Shown piece by piece: positions 53,854 to 61,316 of a DNA stretch of 64,000 nucleotides. The translations under genes and the position numbers were made by a program. Origin of the DNA: Christensenellaceae bacterium (GTDB lineage Bacteria > Bacillota > Clostridia > Christensenellales > Aristaeellaceae); NCBI GenBank assembly GCA_020025205.1, contig JAHHSO010000005.1, forward strand, positions 1 through 64,000, written 5' to 3'. Under the pieces are notes generated by a model, which was not told the DNA's origin, ran no database searches, and saw only the letters and a list, made by a program, of their open reading frames with translations. Position 1 is the stretch's first letter, and every line of letters starts with the position of its first letter.

Positions 53854-55110
53854 ATGAAAAAGACATTATGGACCAGAGATTATACCCTCTTGATGGCAGC
53901 GACGACATTGGGATGCATCGGGGGAATTGCGGGTAATTTTGCGCTGTCATTTTTTGTGTTTGACAAGACGGGCAGCACACTGGCCTCGGCACTGGTCATG
54001 GCAGTAGGACTCATTCCACGGTTTGTCATTCCAACATTTGCCGCGCCGTTTATGGACAGGCTGCCCAGGAAACCGTTTCTTGTAGCTGGCGATGCGATTA
54101 ACGGCTTTCTGTATACGCTGGCAGGATTGTACTTGCTCAAACATGCATTCAGCTATCCGCTGTATCTGGTGTTTTCCCTGATCTTGGCCAGCATGGGCAG
54201 TTTTGACTCGTTGGCGTACAACAGCATCTATCCCAATATGATTCCAGAAGGCATGGAGCAGAAAGGATATGCGGTGTCGTCCATCCTGTATCCGGTTCTC
54301 AATGTGCTGATGATGCCGATTGCGGCGGTGCTGATGGACACCATCGGTGTCGCGTGGATTTTGATTGGACAGGGAGTTTTGTCCATGCTGGCATCGTTTG
54401 TGGAGAGCTTTATCAGGATTGAGGAACATAACCGCATGGAAGGAGAGCGGTTCTCTTTTTCGCTGTGGAAAAAGGATTTTCTGGATGGCCTTGCGTTTGT
54501 CAAATCTGAAAAGGGGCTTCAGGCATTGTACGGGTATATGGCAGTTTCCAATGGTGTGGCGACTGGATACGGCCCGCTTCTGATCGCTTTTTTCAGAACA
54601 ACGCCGGGGTTGACCAGCGCGATGTATGCCATGTTTTCTGTGGCGGAGTTTGCAGGAAGAAGCATTGGCGCACTGTTTAATTACCATGTGACGATTCCGA
54701 ATAAGAAAAAATTTGGTTTTTCCTTTTTTGTGTATCAGTTTTATGATTTGATGGACATTATTCTGCTGTGGCTGCCGTATCCAATGATGCTTTTGAACCG
54801 CGGATTTTGCGGATTCCTGGGGGTGAACAGCGCCACGCTTCGAGAAGCGGCGGTTCAGAAATACATCCCGGATGAATACCGGGCAAGGCTCAATGCTTTT
54901 TGCGAGGTCATGATTACAGCTGCATGCAGCGTATTCTCTGTTGTAGTCGGCGCTTTGGGCGATCTGCTGGATTACAGGGTCTGCGTAACGCTGTGCGCTC
55001 TGCTGCCGCTGATTGTCAGCTGGGCGGTAATTTGGAGACGCAGACAGTACGTCCGCCTGATTTATGAAGGTGAACCGAGCAGCACGGATGAACAGAAATT
55101 GGAAGCATAA
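53854..55110 (+). CDS. MFS transporter
   Basis: 418-residue major facilitator with 12 hydrophobic spans (ALVMAVGLIPRFVIPTFAAPFMDRLPRKPFL contains the DRxxRK loop of MFS). Close to bacterial macrolide/drug efflux-type permeases, substrate unknown. ATG follows AGAGGTGAGGAAC. Directly after an XRE/TPR regulator and served by its own promoter. Ends in a shared terminator. Confidence 0.85.
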   Translation: MKKTLWTRDYTLLMAATTLGCIGGIAGNFALSFFVFDKTGSTLASALVMAVGLIPRFVIPTFAAPFMDRLPRKPFLVAGDAINGFLYTLAGLYLLKHAFSYPLYLVFSLILASMGSFDSLAYNSIYPNMIPEGMEQKGYAVSSILYPVLNVLMMPIAAVLMDTIGVAWILIGQGVLSMLASFVESFIRIEEHNRMEGERFSFSLWKKDFLDGLAFVKSEKGLQALYGYMAVSNGVATGYGPLLIAFFRTTPGLTSAMYAMFSVAEFAGRSIGALFNYHVTIPNKKKFGFSFFVYQFYDLMDIILLWLPYPMMLLNRGFCGFLGVNSATLREAAVQKYIPDEYRARLNAFCEVMITAACSVFSVVVGALGDLLDYRVCVTLCALLPLIVSWAVIWRRRQYVRLIYEGEPSSTDEQKLEA

Positions 55111-55147
55111 AAAAACAGCGCAGTCGGGAAAAAACTGCGCTGTTTTT
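55110..55147. terminator. bidirectional terminator between the MFS gene and folT
   Basis: AAAACAGCGCAGT / AACTGCGCTGTTTT, with U tracts on both strands. Confidence 0.9.
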
Positions 55148-55693
55148 TTATCTGGCGATGCTGGATTGCGGGACACGTTCTACCGTTCGGCAGACGGCAT
55201 AAAGCAGCATACAGTCGATGGGATACTGGATGCAGTTCTTGACGATTCGGACGGGGAGCATCGCCCATTTGCCGGGACCGTACAGAAGAGCCAGCAGGAA
55301 AGAGTTGAAAAGGATGTTGAGCAGCACAGTGACAAGCGCACGCGCAATGAAGACATGCTGCACCTTACAGCTGGTCTTGTAAAACAGACAGCCATAAATG
55401 ATGCCGCTCAGAGCCTTGGAAATCGAAAATCCTGGAAAATAGGGGCCAGTGGGCTTGATCAGAAAAGCCAGAATGTCACTCAAAGCGCCTTGAATACCGG
55501 CTGCAACGGGGCCAAAGAGCATGGCCGTAGGGGCAAGCGCCAGATGGGAAAGGGAAATTTTGAGGCTTTCGCCCAATTGAATGGTGCCGTAAGAGGCGAG
55601 CACAATCTGAATGGCCAGAAAAATGCCCATGATCGTCAGCGTGCGCGTGCGGCGCAGAGACTTGAAAGAATCCGAAAAGCGCGAAAAAAACAT
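55148..55693 (-). CDS. folT: folate ECF transporter S component FolT
   Basis: 181-residue membrane S component for folate uptake through an energy-coupling-factor module; the ECF ATPases and EcfT must be encoded elsewhere. About six spans; FolT features are ALSDILAFLIKPTGPYFPGF and GESLKISLSHLALAPTAMLFGP. Start fixed at 55693 by GGAGGTGTTTTTT. The upstream open frame runs through the riboswitch and is not translated. Preceded by a tetrahydrofolate riboswitch, which confirms the folate call. Confidence 0.9.
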   Translation of the reverse strand: MFFSRFSDSFKSLRRTRTLTIMGIFLAIQIVLASYGTIQLGESLKISLSHLALAPTAMLFGPVAAGIQGALSDILAFLIKPTGPYFPGFSISKALSGIIYGCLFYKTSCKVQHVFIARALVTVLLNILFNSFLLALLYGPGKWAMLPVRIVKNCIQYPIDCMLLYAVCRTVERVPQSSIAR

Positions 55694-55775
55694 AAAAAAA
55701 CACCTCCGCCAATCAACCCCGGCAAGCCGGGAAAGGAAGATTCGCAGAGATGACAATAGTAAAGTTGACAGTTCT

Positions 55776-55862
55776 GGGTCGGAGAGATACCGCGAAGCTG
55801 GACTTCTTCGTTCCGCGCTTTTCCCGCGCGCGGACACTTAACGCATCTTTTCCTAGCCGCAT
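55776..55862 (-). promoter_or_regulatory. tetrahydrofolate (THF) riboswitch
   Basis: On the minus strand the folT leader shows the THF-box parts: AGATGCGTTAAGTGT, a GC-rich hairpin (CCGCGC...GCGCGG), AACGAAG, and CGCGGTATCTC whose ends pair with the first part (AGAT with ATCT, GCG with CGC). A downstream CCCGGC-TT-GCCGGG hairpin (about 55717-55732) lies just before the ribosome site, so control is probably of translation or early termination. Boundaries are approximate. Confidence 0.75.
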
Positions 55863-55906
55863 ACAGCAGCACCCTGTCATCTTCACGAATCGTTTGCAAC
55901 TCTTGC

Positions 55907-55935
55907 ATTATAATGGATGAAGAGGAAAATTGCAA
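55907..55935 (-). promoter_or_regulatory. folT promoter
   Basis: Minus strand TTGCAA (55930-55935), 17-base spacer, TATAAT (55907-55912), nine bases past the stop of the preceding gene; leader about 205 nt. Confidence 0.8.
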
Positions 55936-55943
55936 GGAAAACT

Positions 55944-56897
55944 TCAAGGCTTCTTTTGAAGGCGCAGGGTGCCGGGCGCCTGCTGTGCGGGGCAGGTATC
56001 CTGCCAGGGGAGACCGGAATCATAGCTCAGGCCGCCGTGAAGAGAGCGAAGCGAGGCGGGGGACAAACGGCCGTTCATCAAAGACAGCGCAGCATCTGTC
56101 AACGCTTTGGAGCGGCTGACTGCAAGCGCGAAAAGATCCTCAAAGCTTTCTGTCCGGGGCTCATCCGGTGCCCAAAGAGAAAACCAGACGGCGTGCTGCT
56201 CATTGAAAATGTCCTTGTCTGGCAAATCGAGCGGCATCATGTGCGCATGAGCGGGGCCGTCCAGCTTAAACGGAGAAAGGATAGAGCCAAACAGCTTATA
56301 GCGGCGGCCGTCTTCCGAACGCAGAAAATGGCAAAGCTTTACGCAGTCGTCAAATGCACGGCGGACACGCGCGGGAGACAGGGCGCATTCAGGAAAGACA
56401 GCGGCAAGAGCCTGAGAAAATGCGCGGGCAATTTCATTGCGCTCATCAGGCGTGAGCAGAGAAAAACCAGCCATCTGAATGGGCAGGCCGGTTGGATGCC
56501 CTTCACGCCGATAGTGCAGGGTTTCAAACTGATGTTCGAGTGTGCAGTGATTGGTGTTCGAATACTGTCCACTTTCAGTGAGGGAATGGGCATAGACAAA
56601 CGGGTGAAAAGTGGTATCGGCTGCATAATGGGTGAAGAAGCCGCAGCAGTATGCGCGGGTGAGCGCACTGCCCTTGCAGGCTTCGCAGAGCGCGAGCAGA
56701 AAATCATCGGTTTTCTTTTTGTGCAGCGTGGTTCCAATCTGCGGCACGTTTGGGGTGCCGGGGATGCTCACAAAGGAGAAGAAGAGGGGGTCCGGCCCTT
56801 CTGCACCGGCAAGCAGAGCGTGATTTTCTGAGGGATCTGCAAAGTGTTTCCCAACGGCGTGCTGGGCGATGGACTGATGAACATAGGATGCAGGCAT
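55944..56897 (-). CDS. zinc-dependent phospholipase C-like protein
   Basis: 317 residues. N-terminal MPASYVHQSIAQHAVG, then histidines and aspartates (GPDPLFF, GFFTHYAADTTFHPFVY, EHQFETLHY) match the Zn_dep_PLPC family of zinc phospholipase C-like proteins, where they bind metals. No signal peptide is seen, so it is probably cytoplasmic and its substrate is unclear. Start at 56897 follows GGAGGCGCCC; an ATG 15 bases upstream lies in that site. Confidence 0.78.
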   Translation of the reverse strand: MPASYVHQSIAQHAVGKHFADPSENHALLAGAEGPDPLFFSFVSIPGTPNVPQIGTTLHKKKTDDFLLALCEACKGSALTRAYCCGFFTHYAADTTFHPFVYAHSLTESGQYSNTNHCTLEHQFETLHYRREGHPTGLPIQMAGFSLLTPDERNEIARAFSQALAAVFPECALSPARVRRAFDDCVKLCHFLRSEDGRRYKLFGSILSPFKLDGPAHAHMMPLDLPDKDIFNEQHAVWFSLWAPDEPRTESFEDLFALAVSRSKALTDAALSLMNGRLSPASLRSLHGGLSYDSGLPWQDTCPAQQAPGTLRLQKKP

Positions 56898-57230
56898 GGG
56901 CGCCTCCTTCAAGAAATGAAAATCTATTTCATATCATACACCTGATGACTGAGTTTGTCTAATGCAGAATCAAAAAAAGAAAGAAAAAGGTGATTTTTGA
57001 TCCTCTTTTTTGCGTGCAGATGTATGTTGAACGATTTCTTAAAACAGAAAACGGACGGCATTCCGTGACCCATAAGGCGCGTCCATGGATTTTGATATCC
57101 GGCTTCTTTGTGCAATCAGCTATGAACAGGGGTCGGATCAATTTTCTATTATACGAAAAAGATGGGAGGGCATGACGGAACAGGCGGGTTTTCAACCGGA
57201 TAGGAAGGTTTTAATGACATAGGTTCTTTT
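56898..57230. other. 333-bp gap, nothing recognised
   Basis: AT-rich region before the phospholipase-like gene and after the AEC gene (both minus strand). No clear terminator, promoter or RNA seen; short open frames lack ribosome sites. Confidence 0.4.
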
Positions 57231-58121
57231 TTACAGAAGAAGGCTCATGATGGGAATGGTCAGCATGCATATAAACGTAGAATAAGCGACAGAACGTGCG
57301 GCAAACGTCGCATCGCCGCCGTAAAGCTCAGCCTGAATGACTACCGTAGAGGCGGAAGGCATGGCGGTCAGCAGGAACAAAACGCTCATCACGGCAGGCG
57401 CAAGGGGAAGCGGACGAAGCAGGCTGTAAACGAGCAAAGGAAGAAGGACGAGCCGCAGAAGTGCGACCAGATGAAAGTCCTTGTCTCTGAAGGCGGACAG
57501 ATGCAGGCCGCACAGTCGAGGGCCGATCAGAAGCATGGACAGAGGGGTGGTCAGTCCGCCGACGAGGTTGAGGATTCGTGTCGGGATGGCGGGAAGCGTG
57601 ATGCGCGTGCAGAACAGGGTAAAACCAATGATGGAAGCGATGACATTGGGATTGAGAATCACGCGGCGCAGGCTGATGTTTTCCATGCCCTGAAACAGGC
57701 TGACACCGATTGTCCAGCTGGCAAATATAAATGCAATATTATAGGCAACGGCATAGATCATCCAATCTGGATTGATGGCAAGAATTACGGGATAGCCCAT
57801 GAAGCCGCAATTGGAGAAGGAAAGCAGATTCGCCAAAACGGTGCGCCGTTCATGCGTCCGTTTTTTAAAGATCAGAAGGCCGAGAACGATGCACAGTACG
57901 ATGGATAAAAAGCCAAGGCCGAGCGTCAAAAGAAAGTTGACGAGCACATCCGTATTGAATGGCTTCTGCATGTTTACAATGGTCAGGCAGGGCAAAGTGA
58001 TATTGACTACGAGCTGGGAAATGCCGTGAATGGTTTCGTCGGTCAGATAGCCGAGTTTGCGGCAGACGGCACCGATCAGGACAACGGCAAAGAGAATAAG
58101 TACCTCAACGGCGATGGTCAT
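57231..58121 (-). CDS. AEC (auxin efflux carrier-like) transporter
   Basis: 296-residue membrane transporter of the AEC/malate-permease group, ten hydrophobic spans in two halves. GISQLVVNITLPCLTIVNMQ and SFSNCGFMGYPVILAI are the family NxxxPxL-type segments. Substrates of bacterial members include malonate, malate and amino acids; unknown here. ATG follows AAGGAGACTGCC. Confidence 0.85.
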   Translation of the reverse strand: MTIAVEVLILFAVVLIGAVCRKLGYLTDETIHGISQLVVNITLPCLTIVNMQKPFNTDVLVNFLLTLGLGFLSIVLCIVLGLLIFKKRTHERRTVLANLLSFSNCGFMGYPVILAINPDWMIYAVAYNIAFIFASWTIGVSLFQGMENISLRRVILNPNVIASIIGFTLFCTRITLPAIPTRILNLVGGLTTPLSMLLIGPRLCGLHLSAFRDKDFHLVALLRLVLLPLLVYSLLRPLPLAPAVMSVLFLLTAMPSASTVVIQAELYGGDATFAARSVAYSTFICMLTIPIMSLLL

Positions 58122-58228
58122 GGCAGTCTCCTTTATGATGTGACGATGATAAAAAGCGCCGACAGACTTCGCAGTCAGCCCTGCAAATAGAAAAGAGGGG
58201 CTGATTGCGCGGCTGTCAGCGCAGAAAA

Positions 58229-58972
58229 TCAGTCTTTCAGAGGACGGATGAGGATGAACGGAGTCAGTTCGTCGCCCTGTCCAGAGGGGTTGTCCGCCAT
58301 GGCATCCTGAATCTGGTCGTCTGTGAGCGGGAAATTCGTGCCCTTTCCGAGCTGATTCTGGTCAAAGTCATTAGCATCCATGACGACGGTAGGAACACCT
58401 GTTTCAGCTTCCAGTGCATCACATAGGGCAACGGGATTTTCGGGGTTCAAAACACCCATCGTGTGATAGACTTCAAAGGAAGAGTCCGGGTAGAAGCCGT
58501 CAATGCCTGCCACGCCGTGACCGCAAATTCTGTAGAACAGGCCATGAATGCCAAAAGGACGCGTGACGGCGGAAACGGCAGCAGCAAACAGTACGCGCGG
58601 CAGTCCACACATCTCAATCACCAGCTGCATTTTGTATGGCTGATGAACGCCGATGCCGGTGGAATTGTGTCCAGCGAAAGGCGCCAGACGTCTGGCCCAG
58701 AAGCCGGGATGCGTGTCTTCCAGCGTGCGCACAGCGCCTGTGCACATGCCCATGACCTTCGCGGTAAAGGACAGGCAGTCGCCTTCCTGATAAAGCGGAA
58801 GGACATAACGGCGAACGAGTTCAGCTTGATCCTCGCGCGGCTGGACAAAGTGTGTGTGAATGGCGTATCGCTGATAGCGGCGGCCGTCCTTGCCGGTCAG
58901 CACGCCGCGGTCGTAAAAGATCACGCCGTCTTTTTCGCGGCGTGCAGATTCTTCATTGCGTGAAGCGCCCAT
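58229..58972 (-). CDS. CofE-like (F420 gamma-glutamyl ligase family) protein
   Basis: 247 residues resembling coenzyme F420-0:L-glutamate ligase (CofE). Similar blocks are DGVIFYDRGVLTGKDGRRYQRYAIHTHFV, EGDCLSFTAKVMGM and the GFYPDSSFEVYHTMG / VMDANDFDQNQLG region that binds metal and nucleotide. Clostridia generally lack F420, so the real substrate may be another acid amide ligation. ATG after AAGGAGGCAAATC. No F420 genes are nearby. Confidence 0.7.
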   Translation of the reverse strand: MGASRNEESARREKDGVIFYDRGVLTGKDGRRYQRYAIHTHFVQPREDQAELVRRYVLPLYQEGDCLSFTAKVMGMCTGAVRTLEDTHPGFWARRLAPFAGHNSTGIGVHQPYKMQLVIEMCGLPRVLFAAAVSAVTRPFGIHGLFYRICGHGVAGIDGFYPDSSFEVYHTMGVLNPENPVALCDALEAETGVPTVVMDANDFDQNQLGKGTNFPLTDDQIQDAMADNPSGQGDELTPFILIRPLKD

Positions 58973-59123
58973 GATTTGCCTCCTTGCTGATGCCTAAGGC
59001 TATTCTGCCCGAAACAACGGAACTTATCAGCCTATTTATTGTACACGATGAGAAAAGGAATGTCAATTTTTCCCGCCGCAGACTGAAAAGAAACGAAAAA
59101 AGACCGGCAAAAAGGAAAAACTG

Positions 59124-59152
59124 TTGCAAAACAGGGCATTTTAAGCTATAAT
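59124..59152 (+). promoter_or_regulatory. serS promoter
   Basis: TTGCAA (59124-59129), 17-base spacer, TATAAT (59147-59152). Confidence 0.85.
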
Positions 59153-59159
59153 ATCCGCA

Positions 59160-59410
59160 TACATGAAGCGCGCTGCTTCGGCGGCGCAGGAAGAGAAAAG
59201 GCCGATATTTTCTTTAAAGAGAGCCGCCGGGTGGTGCAAGGCGGAAAGAGAAACGGCTGATCCGCTCATTCCCACGCTGCGGGCGATGAACCCGCGGGCT
59301 GGCGGCCCTTATCCGTCAGAGAGGCCCGCTTTTTTGGCGGGCAAGTTGGGTGGCAACGCGGAGCATTTCGTCCCATGAGGCGGAAGGCTCCTTTTATTTT
59401 TGAACGGGTT
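59160..59410 (+). promoter_or_regulatory. T-box leader of serS
   Basis: A ~250-nt structured leader. The T-box signature GGGTGGCAACGCGG is at 59348-59361. It is followed by the terminator stem GGAGC...GCTCC and TTTTATTTTT (to 59403), which the T-box antiterminator would replace when uncharged tRNA-Ser binds. Stem I lies about 59165-59300. The specifier codon was not settled; it should be a serine codon. Confidence 0.88.
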
Positions 59411-59434
59411 TTCCCGAAAGAAAGGAAGAAAACT

Positions 59435-60715
59435 GTGATCGACATCAATCTGATCCGCAAGACGCCTGACGTCGTGCGTGAAAACATCAAGAAGAAATTC
59501 CAGGATGACAAGCTTCCCCTCGTGGACGAAGTCATTGAGCTGGACCGCAAGAACCGCGAAGCGATACAGCGGGCAGACACCCTGCGCAATCAGCGAAAGG
59601 TGATTTCCAAGGAAATCGGCGGCCTGATGAAGCAGGGCAAGAAGGAAGAGGCCGAGGAGACGAAGAAGAAAGTCGCTGCGCTGGCCGAAGAACTGGCTCA
59701 GCTGGAAGTGCTGGAGAACGAGTATGCCGAAGAGATTAAGAAGCGCATGCAGGTGATCCCGCAGATCATTGATCCCAGCGTTCCGATTGGCAAGGATGAC
59801 TCTGAAAACGTTGAGATTGAGCGATATGGCGAGCCGTTTGTTCCGGACTTTGAGATTCCGTATCATGTGGATATCATGGAGAAAGTCAACGGCATTGACA
59901 TTGATGCAGCCCGCCGCACGTCTGGCAATGGTTTCTATTACCTCAAGGGCGATATTGCCCGCCTGCACAGCGCCTGCCTGTCCTATGCGCGCGATTTCAT
60001 GATTGATCGCGGCTTTACCTACTGCATCCCGCCGTACATGATCCGCTCCAGCGTTGTAACCGGCGTCATGAGCTTCGCAGAAATGGAAAACATGATGTAT
60101 AAGATTGAGGGCGAGGATCTGTACCTGATCGGCACGTCCGAGCACTCCATGATCGGCAAGTTCATTGACAATATCCTCGACGAGGAGGAGCTGCCCCAGA
60201 CGCTCACCAGCTATTCTCCCTGCTTCCGGAAGGAAGTTGGTGCGCACGGCATTGAGGAGCGCGGCGTTTACCGCATCCATCAGTTTGAAAAGCAGGAAAT
60301 GATCGTCGTGTGCAAGCCGGAAGAGTCGATGGAGTGGTATAACAAGCTCTGGAAGAATACGGTTGACTTCTTCCGTTCTCTGGATGTTCCTGTCCGCACG
60401 CTGGAGTGCTGTTCCGGCGATCTGGCTGACCTGAAGGTCAAGAGCTGTGATGTTGAGGCATGGAGCCCGCGCCAGAAGAAGTATTTTGAGGTTGGCAGCT
60501 GCTCCACGCTGGGCGATGCGCAGGCGCGCCGTCTGGGTATTCGCGTGAAGACGAAAGATGGCCAGAAATATTTTGCGCACACGCTGAATAATACCTGCGT
60601 GGCTCCGCCCCGCATGCTGATTGCACTCCTGGAGAATAACCTGAATGAAGACGGTTCCATCCGTATTCCGGAGGCGCTCCGTCCGTATATGGGCTTCAAG
60701 GAAGTCATTCGCTGA
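59435..60715 (+). CDS. serS: seryl-tRNA synthetase
   Basis: 426-residue class II synthetase charging tRNA-Ser. An N-terminal antiparallel coiled-coil arm (residues ~27-105, charged, e.g. LDRKNREAIQRADTLRNQRK) precedes the catalytic core with motif 2 (SYSPCFRKEVG...GVYRIHQFEKQEM) and motif 3 (TLNNTCVAPPRMLIALLENN). The start is a GTG at 59435 behind AAAGGAAG; the ATG at 59375 lies in the T-box region. Normal length. Confidence 0.96.
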   Translation: MIDINLIRKTPDVVRENIKKKFQDDKLPLVDEVIELDRKNREAIQRADTLRNQRKVISKEIGGLMKQGKKEEAEETKKKVAALAEELAQLEVLENEYAEEIKKRMQVIPQIIDPSVPIGKDDSENVEIERYGEPFVPDFEIPYHVDIMEKVNGIDIDAARRTSGNGFYYLKGDIARLHSACLSYARDFMIDRGFTYCIPPYMIRSSVVTGVMSFAEMENMMYKIEGEDLYLIGTSEHSMIGKFIDNILDEEELPQTLTSYSPCFRKEVGAHGIEERGVYRIHQFEKQEMIVVCKPEESMEWYNKLWKNTVDFFRSLDVPVRTLECCSGDLADLKVKSCDVEAWSPRQKKYFEVGSCSTLGDAQARRLGIRVKTKDGQKYFAHTLNNTCVAPPRMLIALLENNLNEDGSIRIPEALRPYMGFKEVIR

Positions 60716-60756
60716 GTTTAAAAAAATCGGCTGTATTTCAATAAATAGACAAATAG

Positions 60757-60805
60757 AACCTCCTGTTGCAGAATAGAGAAAAGGAACAGTCTGCACCAGG
60801 AGGTT
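60757..60805 (+). other. stem-loop that buries a ribosome site after serS
   Basis: 16-bp inverted repeat AACCTCCTGTTGCAGA / TCTGCACCAGGAGGTT (one mismatch), then TTAGT. Its 3' arm carries AGGAGG (60798-60803), spaced seven bases from an ATG at 60811. It may be the serS terminator or a device that hides the ribosome site of the small frame. Confidence 0.6.
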
Positions 60806-60810
60806 TTAGT

Positions 60811-60885
60811 ATGGCCAGAACCTATCCGAAAGCAGAGCAGCTTGCACCTGAAATTTTTGGCCAGATGATTGAACTGTTTAAATAA
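60811..60885 (+). CDS. 24-residue open frame, likely remnant
   Basis: MARTYPKAEQLAPEIFGQMI then ELFK and stop. It has a perfect AGGAGG site and the amino acid mix of a transposase or DNA-binding N-terminus, but it is too short to judge. It could be a truncated mobile-element gene or a leader peptide. A consensus promoter (TTGAAC at 60869-60874, TATAAT at 60892-60897) begins inside it. Confidence 0.3.
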   Translation: MARTYPKAEQLAPEIFGQMIELFK

Positions 60886-60897
60886 AATTGATATAAT
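60869..60897 (+). promoter_or_regulatory. promoter reading toward the adhesin gene
   Basis: TTGAAC, 17-base spacer, TATAAT. Its leader to 61317 would be about 410 nt and contains only short unrecognised frames (such as 60982-61188). It could drive the large adhesin gene. Confidence 0.55.
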
Positions 60898-61316
60898 ACT
60901 ACAGTCGATCAGGTATATTTTGGTGTGCTCCAAAGAGGATGCAGATCCATGGGAAAAGTCTATTAAAATCAGGGGGGAAGATTGCGGCGCTGCATGCCAT
61001 ACAACAGAAGAAAAGTGCTGAATGTTTTGAATCTGAAAGATATTTTCAGAAAAGAGCGTGGCGAAACTAAAATCCATTTTGAATTGTGCAACAGCAATTG
61101 TGCAGTCCTGTTGACAGCAAGGGATAAAGTCGAAAAACGCATATCTTCGAGCCATCCGTGTGGATCGCTGAATTTTTGTGTATTCTGAGGAATTGCATAG
61201 ATTCAGCAGCATTTTGAACATAGCCTGACTCATCTTATGGATGATGAACATATCATGCAGACAGAAAAGTTTTTTGATTGAATTTTGTACTTAGAAAAAT
61301 TATGAAAGGTGGAACA
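60898..61316. other. leader-like gap before the adhesin gene
   Basis: About 420 bases after a good promoter. No riboswitch or RNA family recognised. A plus-strand frame at 60982-61188 and a minus-strand frame across 60718-61251 have no matching ribosome sites or known motifs and may be decayed sequence. Confidence 0.3.
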
